Source: Thalassospira profundimaris
Lineage (GTDB): Bacteria > Pseudomonadota > Alphaproteobacteria > Rhodospirillales > Thalassospiraceae
NCBI RefSeq assembly: GCF_003326675.1
Contig: NZ_JPWF01000005.1
Span: 1 to 64,000, forward strand
DNA length: 64,000 nt
Direction of reading: 5' to 3'
The translations under genes were made by a program, and so were the position numbers. Of the stretch, positions 38,070 through 47,186 are shown piece after piece; within the stretch, counting starts at the first letter, position 1; each line of letters begins with the position of its first letter. A model generated the notes under the pieces. The model saw only the letters and a program-made list of their open reading frames with translations. It did not search any database and had not been told where the DNA came from.

Positions 38070-38948
38070 ATGCGCGCCATGGCGCAATTGATCCTGTTTA
38101 ACAAGCCCTATGGGGTTCTGACCCAGTTTACCGACCTCGAAAACGGCCGGGCGACGCTGGCTGACTATATCGATCTGCCCGGTGTCTATGCCGCCGGTCG
38201 GCTTGATCGTGACAGCGAAGGTTTACTGTTACTGACCGATCACGGGCCACTGAATGCCCAGATTGCCCACCCGAAATACAAAAAGCCCAAAACCTATCTG
38301 GTGCAGGTGGATGGAATCCCGACCGACGAAGCACTTGATGCCCTGCGTGGCGGGGTCGAGCTGAAAGATGGCATGACCTTGCCTGCCAAGGTGCGTCGTA
38401 TCGATGAACCCGCCAATCTTTGGGAACGTGACCCGCCGGTGCGCTTTCGCAAGGATATCCCGACAAGCTGGATCGAACTGAGCATCACCGAAGGCCGCAA
38501 TCGTCAGGTCCGTCGCATGACGGCTGCTGTCGGGTTCCCGACCTTGCGTCTGATCCGTCATGCCATCGGTGACTGGACATTGGATGGTCTGGCGCCCGGT
38601 GAATGGAAAGTGATCGAGGTCGAAGCACCCCCGGCAACCCATCGCCGTTTGTCGCCGGGCTCTGCCAAGCCACCAAAGCGCGCAGAACTGGATGCATTGG
38701 CGAATGGGGATGGCAACACTGAACATCCGGTTCGACCAGTGCGCCGCAAGGGCGGGTATAAATCCGCCCGGCAGCGACATGGCGCATCGCATGACGGCGA
38801 GACGGGGAACGTATCGGCATCGGGTCGCAACACAGGACCGCGTTCTGACAACGCCAAATCGGGGAACCGGCGGCCGGAACACCGTGGATCAAAATCACAT
38901 CCCGCCAAGGGCGGTGGGCGCGGAAATTCCCGCCCCAGGAAAGGATAA
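38070..38948 (+). CDS. rluE: 23S rRNA pseudouridine synthase RluE-like, with basic tail
   Basis: A 292-residue RsuA-family synthase. The catalytic Asp lies in [17 protein letters not shown]. The start [13 protein letters not shown] and the N-R-Q-V-R-R-M segment match RluE, which makes pseudouridine 2457 in 23S rRNA. About 100 C-terminal residues beyond the catalytic core are Arg/Lys/Gly/His-rich and probably disordered, an extension absent from E. coli RluE. The start may be 38070 or 38079. rlmJ follows six bases later. Confidence 0.88.
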   Translation: MRAMAQLILFNKPYGVLTQFTDLENGRATLADYIDLPGVYAAGRLDRDSEGLLLLTDHGPLNAQIAHPKYKKPKTYLVQVDGIPTDEALDALRGGVELKDGMTLPAKVRRIDEPANLWERDPPVRFRKDIPTSWIELSITEGRNRQVRRMTAAVGFPTLRLIRHAIGDWTLDGLAPGEWKVIEVEAPPATHRRLSPGSAKPPKRAELDALANGDGNTEHPVRPVRRKGGYKSARQRHGASHDGETGNVSASGRNTGPRSDNAKSGNRRPEHRGSKSHPAKGGGRGNSRPRKG

Positions 38949-38954
38949 ACCGAC

Positions 38955-39842
38955 ATGCTGAGTTATCTGCACGGATTTCATGCCGGGAACTTTGCCGATA
39001 TGCATAAGCATGCGGCACTGTGGCTTGTCCTTTCCCATCTGCGCAAAAAGAAAAAGCCGTTCTGCGTGATCGATACCCATGCCGGATCGGGCTGGTATGA
39101 TCTTGGCAGTGAACAGGCAGCCAAAACCGGCGAATGGAAAGACGGTTACGCACGGGCCAAGGCCGGATCAAATCCGCCGGAAATGCTGGCGGAATATCTT
39201 GATCACGTTGCGCGCTTTGATCCGGTGGCAATGGGCCGGGATTATGGAGTGCGCGAAGATGATGATTATCGTGGGCCGTTTTATCCGGGATCACCCTTTA
39301 TTGTGCGCGAAATGCTGCGCGAAGATGACGAACTTGTGTTGATGGAATTGCATCCGCGCGAACACGAAGTCCTGCATCATCGCGTCAAGCGTGACGGGCG
39401 TATTCATCTGCACAAACGTGATGGATATGAAGGGCTGGTCGCCATGATGCCACCTGCCATTCGTCGCGGATTGGTCCTGATGGATCCAAGCTATGACGTC
39501 AAACAGGACTATCAAAAGGCCGCCACGGCCATTCGTCAGGCATGGGATAAATGGCCGACCGGGACTTTCATGTTGTGGTATCCGATCCTTGAAGACGGTT
39601 TTGATGCCGAATTGCGCCGATCATTCGGGGCGATCAAATCATCTGGCGGCGTTTTGTGCGCCGAGCTTGCCACGGACCAGGGCGGGGCCAAGGGACGGAT
39701 GCGCGGAACCGGATTGCTGGTGATCAATCCGCCCTGGCAGTTCGATCAGCAACTTGAAGAAATCGGAAACTGGTTGGCAAAGACCTGCAAACTTCCCGGT
39801 CCGGCAAAGCATTCAACACGCTGGCTGGTTGCCGCCGAATAA
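38955..39842 (+). CDS. rlmJ: 23S rRNA (adenine-2030-N6)-methyltransferase
   Basis: A 295-residue SAM methyltransferase. The N-terminal L-S-Y-x-H-G-F-H-A-G-N-F-A-D-M-H-K-H is the RlmJ hallmark. The SAM loop I-D-T-H-A-G-S-G-W-Y-D follows, and the catalytic tetrad reads D-P-S-Y rather than the more common D-P-P-Y. It methylates A2030 of 23S rRNA. It is cotranscribed with the RluE-like gene, forming an rRNA-modification pair, and ends at a strong terminator. Confidence 0.94.
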   Translation: MLSYLHGFHAGNFADMHKHAALWLVLSHLRKKKKPFCVIDTHAGSGWYDLGSEQAAKTGEWKDGYARAKAGSNPPEMLAEYLDHVARFDPVAMGRDYGVREDDDYRGPFYPGSPFIVREMLREDDELVLMELHPREHEVLHHRVKRDGRIHLHKRDGYEGLVAMMPPAIRRGLVLMDPSYDVKQDYQKAATAIRQAWDKWPTGTFMLWYPILEDGFDAELRRSFGAIKSSGGVLCAELATDQGGAKGRMRGTGLLVINPPWQFDQQLEEIGNWLAKTCKLPGPAKHSTRWLVAAE

Positions 39843-39844
39843 AA

Positions 39845-39877
39845 AAAGCCCCGCGACAGAGATGTCTGCGGGGCTTT
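39845..39877. terminator. Bidirectional terminator between rlmJ and chrR
   Basis: Ten-bp outer stem AAAGCCCCGC / GCGGGGCTTT plus a 4-bp inner GACA / TGTC around a GAGA loop (one bulged T). It lies between convergent genes. Confidence 0.85.
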
Positions 39878-39913
39878 GTGCGTTGGGACGCAGTGGAACG
39901 CGGTGTTGTTCTT

Positions 39914-40618
39914 TTAAATTCCAAAGAATGGTTGCAGCAATTTCGGAAGCAACCCGTTGAATTTCATCGGGGCGTCGGTTGCGATCAGGCAAATGCATTC
40001 CTCGGCCGTGTCGGCAATCGGCTGATGATCGACATCATCATCCAGATCGGCAACGTCACCTGCCCGGAACCGCCCAATTTCATCGATATAAGACCCCTTG
40101 ATCAGCAGCGTCATTTCATGGCCATGATGACCATGATCGGGGATGGAAATCCCCGGTGCGATCTTAAGCAATCTGACGGTGCCTTTGCTTTCGATCGCCT
40201 TAAGCTGGAAATGCTTCACGCCGGGCGCAAGCGTCTTCCACGGAATATCATCAAGCGAATTGACATGTTCGGGCAGCAGATCGGCCAATGGACGCGGAAG
40301 CGACGTCATCGTGCTTCCCGAAATGCTTTCGCCAACAGCCACACGGCGCAAGGAAGGAAGCTTTTCCGTAACGATGTTTTCATTGCTTGTTTCACGTTCA
40401 AGCATTGCCATCACGTGATCAAGTGACTGGTCACCCATCGCCATACTGTCGGCATTTTCAAGCACAGCACCGCCCATTGTTTCAAATTCAACAACCTTGT
40501 CGCGGCAATGCGGGCAGACGGTCATGTGGGTCGCCACAAGCAATTCCATCGCTTGCGAAAGCGATCCGCTGGCATAATCCATAAGGGTCTGATCAGTTGG
40601 ATGATGCTTGATATTCAT
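39914..40618 (-). CDS. chrR: Cupin-type zinc anti-sigma factor ChrR
   Basis: A 234-residue ChrR. The N-terminal anti-sigma domain has the zinc pattern H-x3-C-x2-C (H-M-T-V-C-P-H-C, about residues 31-38). The C-terminal cupin carries H-G-H-H-G-H-E and a later D-H, matching the second metal site that senses singlet oxygen in Rhodobacter. ChrR holds the sigma factor inactive until singlet oxygen or organic peroxide disrupts it. Its ATG overlaps the rpoE stop by four bases. Confidence 0.92.
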   Translation of the reverse strand: MNIKHHPTDQTLMDYASGSLSQAMELLVATHMTVCPHCRDKVVEFETMGGAVLENADSMAMGDQSLDHVMAMLERETSNENIVTEKLPSLRRVAVGESISGSTMTSLPRPLADLLPEHVNSLDDIPWKTLAPGVKHFQLKAIESKGTVRLLKIAPGISIPDHGHHGHEMTLLIKGSYIDEIGRFRAGDVADLDDDVDHQPIADTAEECICLIATDAPMKFNGLLPKLLQPFFGI

Positions 40619-41205
40619 GCGACACCTTCCAGTCCACCGCGTAACTTGCCCAAGGCAAGACGCAGCCGGGATTTCACCGTTCCCAACGGGATATTCAGAC
40701 GCTCGGCAATTTCACTATGTGAGCAATCTTCAAAAAACGACAATTCAACAACTACCTTTTGATCGGCGGGTAATTCGTCCATCGCTGCTTTGACAAGAAC
40801 GGCTTCCTGGTCGCGACTGACGACTTCATCGGCAAGCGGGTCTTCATCAACGACCAGCGTCGGGTCGGAATCATCCACCTCGATATGTTTGCGTTGCCGG
40901 AACCGGTCAATGCGAAGGTTCCTTGCAACGGTAAAGATCCATGTGCTGGCCGCGGCCTTGGACGGATCAAACAGATGGGCCTTGCGCCACACCTGCATCA
41001 TCGCTTCCTGCGCCAGCTCCTCGGCGGTTTCCGGGTTGCCGCCAAACCTGAACATGTAGGCCTTAACGCGCGGTGCAAAATGCGCAAACAGTTGCGCAAA
41101 CGCTTCCCGGTCGCGGGTCGCCGCGACGGAAACGATCCAATCGGCACATTTTTTCGCCTCGGCCGGGTCCGCCGGACCGGGGCGCTTGGATGTGGTGCCG
41201 TTCAT
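40615..41205 (-). CDS. rpoE: ECF sigma factor RpoE, ECF11 type
   Basis: A 196-residue extracytoplasmic-function sigma factor. Region 2 (A-Q-E-A-M-M-Q-V-W-R-K-A and D-R-F-R-Q-R) and region 4 (H-S-E-I-A-E-R-L-N-I-P-L-G-T-V-K-S-R) are clear. Pairing with ChrR identifies the ECF11 group responding to singlet oxygen. The ATG at 41205 fits a transcript from the promoter at 41262-41287; upstream ATGs near 41250 would leave almost no leader. The promoter indicates autoregulation. Confidence 0.9.
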   Translation of the reverse strand: MNGTTSKRPGPADPAEAKKCADWIVSVAATRDREAFAQLFAHFAPRVKAYMFRFGGNPETAEELAQEAMMQVWRKAHLFDPSKAAASTWIFTVARNLRIDRFRQRKHIEVDDSDPTLVVDEDPLADEVVSRDQEAVLVKAAMDELPADQKVVVELSFFEDCSHSEIAERLNIPLGTVKSRLRLALGKLRGGLEGVA

Positions 41206-41261
41206 TCTGGTTTCAGGTCCCCGTTGGGGCCGCGCCAAGATCATGTTCATCATGATATTCG

Positions 41262-41287
41262 TACGGCGGCCGTGTTCTTTTGGATCA
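41262..41287 (-). promoter_or_regulatory. ECF11 sigma promoter of rpoE-chrR
   Basis: On the minus strand TGATCC (41287-41282), a 16-base spacer, then CGTA (41265-41262). This is the element known for Rhodobacter RpoE, and it lies 57 bases before the rpoE start. It implies positive autoregulation. Confidence 0.85.
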
Positions 41288-41347
41288 GAAGAAAATTGTA
41301 CGTTTTCTACCAAATACTTACAATGGCTGTCCGCGCAAAGTGCCCTG

Positions 41348-41373
41348 TGATCCACATGGTCATGCCATGCGTA
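41348..41373 (+). promoter_or_regulatory. ECF11 sigma promoter of the amine-oxidase operon
   Basis: TGATCC (41348-41353), a 16-base spacer, CGTA (41370-41373). It is identical in layout to the rpoE promoter and about 47 bases before the operon start at 41420. The two promoters are divergent, 61 bases apart. Confidence 0.85.
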
Positions 41374-41419
41374 TTGATATGTAGTTTTGAACAGACAACT
41401 GCAAGCAGGCCGGGCTCAT

Positions 41420-42763
41420 ATGAACAATGTAACATCGGGAAAGCTGAAGATAGCGGTCGTTGGATCGGGTATTTCCGGATTGTCCGCGGCATGGCTTTTA
41501 AGTCAGTCACATGATGTCACATTGTTTGAAAAGGATGACCGGCCCGGCGGACATTCCAATACGGTCGAAGCCGGTGAAACGCCGGTTGATACCGGTTTCA
41601 TCGTTTATAATACGCGCTGTTATCCGAACCTTTGCGCCCTGTTCGATTATCTTGGTGTCGCGACCACACCAACGGACATGTCCTTTGCCGCATCCATGGA
41701 TGATGGCGGGCTTGAATATGGTGGCGGGGATTTGAAATCCCTGTTTGCGCAAAAACGCAATTTGCTGCGCCTGCGTTTCTGGAAGATGGTGCGCGATATC
41801 TTGCGCTTTTACCGCGAAGCCCCCGAAGCCCTCCGCGATGGAACCGCCGAAGCCATCAGTCTTGGCGATTATCTGCGCGAAAAGCGTTATTCGAGAGCAT
41901 TCATCAATGATCACTTGCTGCCAATGGGGGCTGCGATCTGGTCGACCCCGGTCGATACCATGCTGGCCTATCCGTTGGCGGCGTTTGTCCGGTTCTGTCA
42001 GAATCATGGTCTTTTGCAGATCAAGGACCGTCCGCAATGGCGTACGGTTGTTGGTGGTTCACGGGAATATGTAAAACGCATGACTGCCGGTGTGTCTGGC
42101 GGTCTGGTTCTGGACCGCGCGATTGCCAAGGTCGGGCCGAACCCGTTGGGTGGTGCCTTTGTCGAAGATCGATACGGCAACCGCGAAGTTTTTGATCACG
42201 TGGTTCTTGCCTGTCACGGTGATCAGGCTCTTGGTCTTCAGGATATGCCTGCGCCACGGGTTCAGAAATTGTTGAGTGCATTCAAATACGAACGCAACCT
42301 TGCGATCCTGCACAATGATCACAGCCTGATGCCCAAGAACAAAAAGGTGTGGTCAAGCTGGAACTATCTGGCCGAGGAACGCGACGGCGAACAGAAGGTC
42401 TGTGTGACCTACTGGATGAACCGGTTGCAGCACCTTGATAATGACCAGCCGCTTTTTGTGACATTGAACCCGCCACACCATCCTGCCGAAGGCACCGTGA
42501 TCCGGTCATTCCTGTATGATCATCCCTTGTTTGATGCCGGTGCCATGGCTGCGCAAAAAGACCTTTGGTCCATACAGGGTGTTGATAATCTTTGGTATTG
42601 CGGAAGCTATTTCGGATACGGCTTCCACGAAGACGGATTGCAATCGGGATTGGCAGTGGCCGAGGCACTTGGCAATGTCCGGCGTCCATGGAATGTTGAA
42701 AATGAAAGCGGGCGCATCCATGTCACAAAGCCTGTATCCCCGCAATCGAGCGAGGCGGCATGA
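41420..42763 (+). CDS. FAD-dependent amine-oxidase-like oxidoreductase
   Basis: A 447-residue flavoprotein with a Rossmann motif V-G-S-G-I-S-G-L-S-A-A-W near residue 13 and the amine-oxidase G-G-H-S-N-T-V segment near 42. The C-terminal Y-C-G-S-Y-F-G-Y-G-F-H-E-D-G-L-Q-S-G binds FAD. Close relatives sit next to DUF1365 and Cfa-like genes in the Rhodobacter RpoE regulon and are implicated in furan fatty acid formation. A lipid-modifying role is inferred. The ATG at 41420 is preferred over a TTG at 41387. It overlaps the next gene by four bases. Confidence 0.88.
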   Translation: MNNVTSGKLKIAVVGSGISGLSAAWLLSQSHDVTLFEKDDRPGGHSNTVEAGETPVDTGFIVYNTRCYPNLCALFDYLGVATTPTDMSFAASMDDGGLEYGGGDLKSLFAQKRNLLRLRFWKMVRDILRFYREAPEALRDGTAEAISLGDYLREKRYSRAFINDHLLPMGAAIWSTPVDTMLAYPLAAFVRFCQNHGLLQIKDRPQWRTVVGGSREYVKRMTAGVSGGLVLDRAIAKVGPNPLGGAFVEDRYGNREVFDHVVLACHGDQALGLQDMPAPRVQKLLSAFKYERNLAILHNDHSLMPKNKKVWSSWNYLAEERDGEQKVCVTYWMNRLQHLDNDQPLFVTLNPPHHPAEGTVIRSFLYDHPLFDAGAMAAQKDLWSIQGVDNLWYCGSYFGYGFHEDGLQSGLAVAEALGNVRRPWNVENESGRIHVTKPVSPQSSEAA

Positions 42764-43596
42764 CGGGATCGTCGCAAAAGGAACACTGGGCGTCCGGCCT
42801 TTATGAAGGGGTCGTGACCCATCATCGTTTGCGCCCGAAAGAGCACAAGTTGCGCTATTCGGTATTTTCCTTTTTGCTCGATCTTGATGAGATTGATGAC
42901 ATCGCCAGCCGTCTGAAGCTGTTCAGCCGCAACCGTTTTAATCTGTTTTCATTTCATGATGATGATTACGCAGATGGTTCGGGCAAGGATTTGCGTGACC
43001 GGCTTGGTTCAATTCTGGCCGATCATGGATTGGGCGATTGTGCCGATAAAATCCGGTTGCTGTGTTATCCGCGTTTGCTGGGTTTTGTGTTCAATCCGTT
43101 GTCGGTCTATTTCTGTTATCGCGCGGATGGCACAATCGGTGCGGTGCTTTACGAAGTATCGAACACATTCGGGGATCGTCACAGTTACCTGATCCCGGTA
43201 AGCGATGATGCGCTTGATGACAAGGGTGTGTTGCGGCAGTCCTGCGCAAAGGGATTCTATGTTTCGCCCTTCATCGACATGGTGGCCGATTATCATTTTC
43301 GTATTCGGGTGCCTGGCGAAAATGTTGCGGTGGTCATCCGCGAAACAGATGCCAAGGGCGCATTCCTGAATGCCGCATTTGTTGGTGATCGCAATTCACT
43401 TTCCGACCGTAAACTGTTTGGAGCATTCATCCGCTATCCGCTCATGACCCTTAAGGTTGTGGCGGGTATCCACTGGGAGGCGCTTCATCTTTGGCGCAAG
43501 GGAATGACATTCCATAAAAGACCGGCACCTCCGCAAAGTGCGGTTACCTATGTGCTGGAAACCGGGACGGCAGCAGCCCAAGCAGGAAAGAGATAA
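42760..43596 (+). CDS. DUF1365 protein
   Basis: A 278-residue DUF1365 protein: L-Y-E-G-V-V-T-H-H-R-L-R-P-K-E-H near the start, L-C-Y-P-R-L-L-G-F-V-F-N-P-L-S-V-Y-F-C-Y in the middle and K-G-F-Y-V-S-P-F toward the end. The family has no known reaction, but almost always lies between the flavoprotein and a Cfa-like methyltransferase. A shared lipid pathway is therefore likely. The ATGA overlap with the previous gene points to coupled translation. Confidence 0.9.
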   Translation: MTGSSQKEHWASGLYEGVVTHHRLRPKEHKLRYSVFSFLLDLDEIDDIASRLKLFSRNRFNLFSFHDDDYADGSGKDLRDRLGSILADHGLGDCADKIRLLCYPRLLGFVFNPLSVYFCYRADGTIGAVLYEVSNTFGDRHSYLIPVSDDALDDKGVLRQSCAKGFYVSPFIDMVADYHFRIRVPGENVAVVIRETDAKGAFLNAAFVGDRNSLSDRKLFGAFIRYPLMTLKVVAGIHWEALHLWRKGMTFHKRPAPPQSAVTYVLETGTAAAQAGKR

Positions 43597-43601
43597 CAAC
43601 A

Positions 43602-44879
43602 ATGCCAAACCGCAATTCCATGGCTTCCGGACTCTCCATTCCCCTTCGGGATCGTCTTGTTCCGCTTTTGGGCAGTGTGACGGGCAATCGCAGTGTGCTG
43701 AAGGTCATGTTGCGCCGGGTTTTGGCCCATCTTCGTCACGGTCGGCTGACCATCGTGTTGCCTGACGGGGATCGATTGAATTGCACGGGTTCCCAGAACA
43801 CGGACTTGCAGGCGCTTATTCATATCCATGACTGGCAGGCCATCCGCAAACTTGCGACCGGCGGCGACGTCGCCTTTGCCGAGGCCTATTTGGATGGCAG
43901 TTGGAGCAGCCCGGACATTACCCGTCTGATGCGGGTTGCGATGCTTAATGAAAATATTGTGCGCGCACGTTTGGCCGGTGGTTTTCTGTCGCGGACAATT
44001 GCGCGCATCGGCCATCTGAAGAATGCCAACACGGTCGAAGGATCAAAGCGCAACATTGCCTATCATTATGACCTTGGCAACGCGTTCTATCGCGAATGGC
44101 TTGATCCCGGCATGGCATATTCGTCGGGTCTTTACACCCGTGAAAATATGTCACTTGAAGACTCTCAAACGGAAAAATTCCTGCGGATTTGCGATCTGGC
44201 AGACCTTCAACCCGGCGAAACGGTTCTGGAAGTCGGATGTGGCTGGGGCGGGTTTGCCGAGCTGGCGGCAGGAAAATATCGGTGCAACGTTACCGGTCTG
44301 ACACTTTCGACAGAACAGCATGCCTATGCCCGGGAACGTTTGGTGATGCAGGGGCTTTGTGACCGCACCGATATTGTGTTGCGCGATTATCGCCATCAGG
44401 AAGGCCAGTTTGACAAGATCGTCTCGATTGAGATGTTCGAAGCCGTCGGCGAAGAACACTGGCCAACCTATTTCGAAATGATCCGCAAATGTTTGCGTCC
44501 GGGTGGGCGTGCGGTTCTACAGATCATCACCATCGATAATGAACGGTTCGAAACCTATCGCAAGGGTGCGGACTTCATTCAACGCTATATCTTCCCCGGT
44601 GGAATGCTGCCCTCGCCAGAGGCATTCTCGGCCGCAGTCAGCAAAGCCGGGCTTGAACTGCACCATAGCGAGTTCTTTGGCAAATCCTATGCCCGCACCC
44701 TTGCCGAGTGGCAGCGCCGTTTCCAGCATGGCTGGGACACAATTGCCAAGCAAGGGTTTGATCAACGCTTTAAACGCATGTGGGAATACTATCTTGCCTA
44801 TTGCGAAACCGGCTTTGATTGCGGCTCGATTGATGTTGGCCTGTTCGTGATTGAACACCCCAACAATGCCCCGGCCTGA
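43602..44879 (+). CDS. Cyclopropane-fatty-acid synthase-like methyltransferase
   Basis: A 425-residue SAM-dependent enzyme of the CfaS/mycolate methyltransferase family. The SAM loop V-L-E-V-G-C-G-W-G-G-F-A-E follows an unsaturated-lipid-binding N-terminal region with Y-H-Y-D-L-G-N-A-F-Y. The C-terminal half contains I-F-P-G-G-M-L-P-S. It adds a methyl or methylene group to unsaturated acyl chains in phospholipids; in this context a methylase role like UfaM is plausible. Third gene of the RpoE-controlled operon. Confidence 0.9.
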   Translation: MPNRNSMASGLSIPLRDRLVPLLGSVTGNRSVLKVMLRRVLAHLRHGRLTIVLPDGDRLNCTGSQNTDLQALIHIHDWQAIRKLATGGDVAFAEAYLDGSWSSPDITRLMRVAMLNENIVRARLAGGFLSRTIARIGHLKNANTVEGSKRNIAYHYDLGNAFYREWLDPGMAYSSGLYTRENMSLEDSQTEKFLRICDLADLQPGETVLEVGCGWGGFAELAAGKYRCNVTGLTLSTEQHAYARERLVMQGLCDRTDIVLRDYRHQEGQFDKIVSIEMFEAVGEEHWPTYFEMIRKCLRPGGRAVLQIITIDNERFETYRKGADFIQRYIFPGGMLPSPEAFSAAVSKAGLELHHSEFFGKSYARTLAEWQRRFQHGWDTIAKQGFDQRFKRMWEYYLAYCETGFDCGSIDVGLFVIEHPNNAPA

Positions 44880-46194
44880 TATTTCCCGTCAAACCGCAAT
44901 TTTCTATGCGCTTCCGGCGATGGCGGCAGCCGTGCCGACAATCCCGGCCTATGTTCTGTTGCCAAGTTTTTATGGCGATGATCTTGGGCTGGGTCTTGCG
45001 GTTACGGGCATTGTCTTGTTGCTTGTCCGCCTTGTTGATATGGCGACCGATCCGCTTGTCGGGTGGATATCGGATCGTAGTGGCCGACGCAAAATCTGGG
45101 TCGGGCTTGGTGCGGTGGTCGCGGGCGTTGGTTTATGGCAACTGTTTACGCCACCGGATGGACCGGGTGCACTTTACCTTCTGATCTGGGCAAGTGTGCT
45201 GTTTCTGGGCTGGACGCTTTTTCAGGTGCCTTATCTGGCTTGGGGTGCCGAACTTTCAGGTGATTACAGCAAACGCACAATGCTGACAGCATATCGCGAA
45301 GGGGCTGGACTGATCGGCATTGTATTGGCCGGTGGCATCCCGGTGATCATCAGTGCAGCCAACCGGTCCCAGGAAATGCAAACACTTGGCATCGTAACTC
45401 TGACACTGGGGGCGGTTTTTATCGCCCTTTTGATGTGGCAGGTGCCCGATCCTTTTGCGCAGCAAAAACATGCAAAGGTCATGGCGGCGCGCAGCGTTGT
45501 TCAGTTCTTGCGGTTGGGTGCAAAAAGCCTGCGTTCGAACGGATTGTTCATGCGGTTGCTTGGCGCCTGGATGATCAATGGTCTGGCGGCGGGACTTCCG
45601 GCGGTCTGTTTTCCGCTTTTTGTGCGCTATTACCTGGAATTGGATCAGGATGTCGAAAATGTCCTGATCCTTGTCTATTTCGCAGCCGCCATTCTTGCAA
45701 TCCCGGTCTGGGTGCTTCTGGCCGCAAGGATGGGAAAACACCGGGTCTGGTGCATTGCCATGATCATGGCCATCGCGGCGTTTTGCTTTGTGCCTTTGCT
45801 GTCTGCCGGGGATGCGGTTTCGTTTGGAATTATCTGTCTTGTGACCGGGGCTGCCTTGGGGGCGGATCTTTCTTTGCCGCCTGCCATTCAGGCCGATGTT
45901 GATGACTGGGACCATTACCGGTTCGGGGCGCGGCGAACCGCACTTCTTTTTGCGCTTTGGAACGTGACGAACAAGCTCGCCATGGCATTGTCGGCCGGGA
46001 TTGCCTTGCCGGTTTTGGGGGCGTTCGGGCTTACGGAAACTGATGGGGATAAAAGCACCGCTTTGATTGTGCTGGTTCTGATCTATGCGGTTCTTCCTGT
46101 CGTATTGAAAGCAGGAGCAATCGGGATGATGTGGCGCTTTCCACTCGAACGTGCCCATCAGATTGCAATATGTCGGCGCCTTTCACGTCGCTGA
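44866..46194 (+). CDS. MFS/GPH-type transporter
   Basis: A 442-residue membrane protein with about 12 helices of the glycoside-pentoside-hexuronide/MFS_2 type. It has D-M-A-T-D-P-L-V-G-W-I-S-D-R-S-G-R-R-K in the loop after helix 2 and P-Y-L-A-W-G-A-E-L in helix 4. Homologues occupy the same place in Rhodobacter RpoE-dependent operons; the cargo is unknown and may be a lipid or stress metabolite. The ATG at 44866 overlaps the previous gene by 14 bases; a TTG at 44851 is also in frame. Confidence 0.87.
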   Translation: MPRPDISRQTAIFYALPAMAAAVPTIPAYVLLPSFYGDDLGLGLAVTGIVLLLVRLVDMATDPLVGWISDRSGRRKIWVGLGAVVAGVGLWQLFTPPDGPGALYLLIWASVLFLGWTLFQVPYLAWGAELSGDYSKRTMLTAYREGAGLIGIVLAGGIPVIISAANRSQEMQTLGIVTLTLGAVFIALLMWQVPDPFAQQKHAKVMAARSVVQFLRLGAKSLRSNGLFMRLLGAWMINGLAAGLPAVCFPLFVRYYLELDQDVENVLILVYFAAAILAIPVWVLLAARMGKHRVWCIAMIMAIAAFCFVPLLSAGDAVSFGIICLVTGAALGADLSLPPAIQADVDDWDHYRFGARRTALLFALWNVTNKLAMALSAGIALPVLGAFGLTETDGDKSTALIVLVLIYAVLPVVLKAGAIGMMWRFPLERAHQIAICRRLSRR

Positions 46195-46228
46195 GTTTGA
46201 TCTTGGGGCAACAATCAGGAGCAAGCCC

Positions 46229-46777
46229 ATGCTGCGTAGGACAATTGCGCTGTGCTTATTGGTGTTACTAACCGGATGTGGGTCAATGAAACCGCAGGAT
46301 TTTGCGCAAAAGGAACCCGTCTTCGATGTGTTCGACTATTTCGAAGGCAGCAGCCGGGCTTGGGGTATTTTTGAAGACCGGTTTGGCACATTGCGCCGGC
46401 AGTTCACCGTCGATATCACCGGTACGATTAACGATGGTGTCCTCACCCTTGAAGAAGATTTCGTCTATGACGATGGCGAAACCGACCGTCGGGTATGGGT
46501 GATCTCAAAGATTGGCGAGCACACCTATGAAGGCCGTGCTGATGATGTGATCGGAACAGCCGCGGGAAGCCAGTATGGCAATGCCCTGAACTGGGTCTAT
46601 GACATGGACCTTAAAGTCGGGGACGGGACCTGGCGTGTCAGCTTCAATGACTGGATGTTCCTGCAACCGGACGGGGTTCTGGTCAATCGCGCACGGGTTC
46701 GGAAATGGGGTCTGGAAATTGGCGAGGTGACCCTATTTTTCAGGAAGCCGCAACACGTCGCGCAAGCCGCCGAATGA
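46229..46777 (+). CDS. DUF3833 lipoprotein
   Basis: A 182-residue predicted lipoprotein (L-L-T-G-C lipobox, acylated Cys near residue 15) with the DUF3833 pattern F-D-Y-F-E-G-S-x-R-A-W-G-I-F-E-D-R-F-G-x-L-R-R-Q-F. The function is unknown. It ends the RpoE-driven plus-strand operon. The ATG at 46229 follows AGGAG; a frame open from 46151 overlaps the transporter and is not used. Its 3' end overlaps the convergent NTF2-like gene by 38 bases. Confidence 0.87.
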   Translation: MLRRTIALCLLVLLTGCGSMKPQDFAQKEPVFDVFDYFEGSSRAWGIFEDRFGTLRRQFTVDITGTINDGVLTLEEDFVYDDGETDRRVWVISKIGEHTYEGRADDVIGTAAGSQYGNALNWVYDMDLKVGDGTWRVSFNDWMFLQPDGVLVNRARVRKWGLEIGEVTLFFRKPQHVAQAAE

Positions 46778-47186
46778 TCCAGCCAAGGATTGGAAGTTTG
46801 GCATAAAAATGCTGGCCGGAATCCCAGTAATCAATATGGGATGCCAGTAAACTGCCATCTTCATTAAAGCTGACCTCGGTCAAGCCGGTAAATTCCCATT
46901 GCCCGATCACTGGCACCTTTGCACTGAACTGCCAGCGCAGGAAACCACGATCATCATCGACGGCTTCGTGGGTGACGACAAAGTTGGGGTGTTCGGTTTC
47001 GGTGAATGTCTTTGCAAGATAAGCGCAGACTTTGTCAGGGCCATGCAGGGTGGTGAATGGATCGGCAAATTTGAAATCATCCGTTACCATGCCCGAAAGT
47101 TCGTTGACTGTGTCGGGTGACAGGTTTTCGAAATAGGCACCATATGCCGCAAGCAAATGGCGCTTTCTGTCGATGTCTTCACTCAT
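46740..47186 (-). CDS. NTF2-like (SnoaL-type) protein
   Basis: A 148-residue single-domain NTF2-like protein (A-A-Y-G-A-Y-F-E-N-L-S-P-D-T at the start, F-T-E-T-E-H-P-N-F-V-V-T-H in the middle). The fold forms a small-molecule-binding cone used by isomerases, cyclases and carriers. Here it is the last gene of the DUF6134-SDR unit. ATGA overlap with the SDR. The reaction is unknown. Confidence 0.83.
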   Translation of the reverse strand: MSEDIDRKRHLLAAYGAYFENLSPDTVNELSGMVTDDFKFADPFTTLHGPDKVCAYLAKTFTETEHPNFVVTHEAVDDDRGFLRWQFSAKVPVIGQWEFTGLTEVSFNEDGSLLASHIDYWDSGQHFYAKLPILGWIIRRLARRVAAS

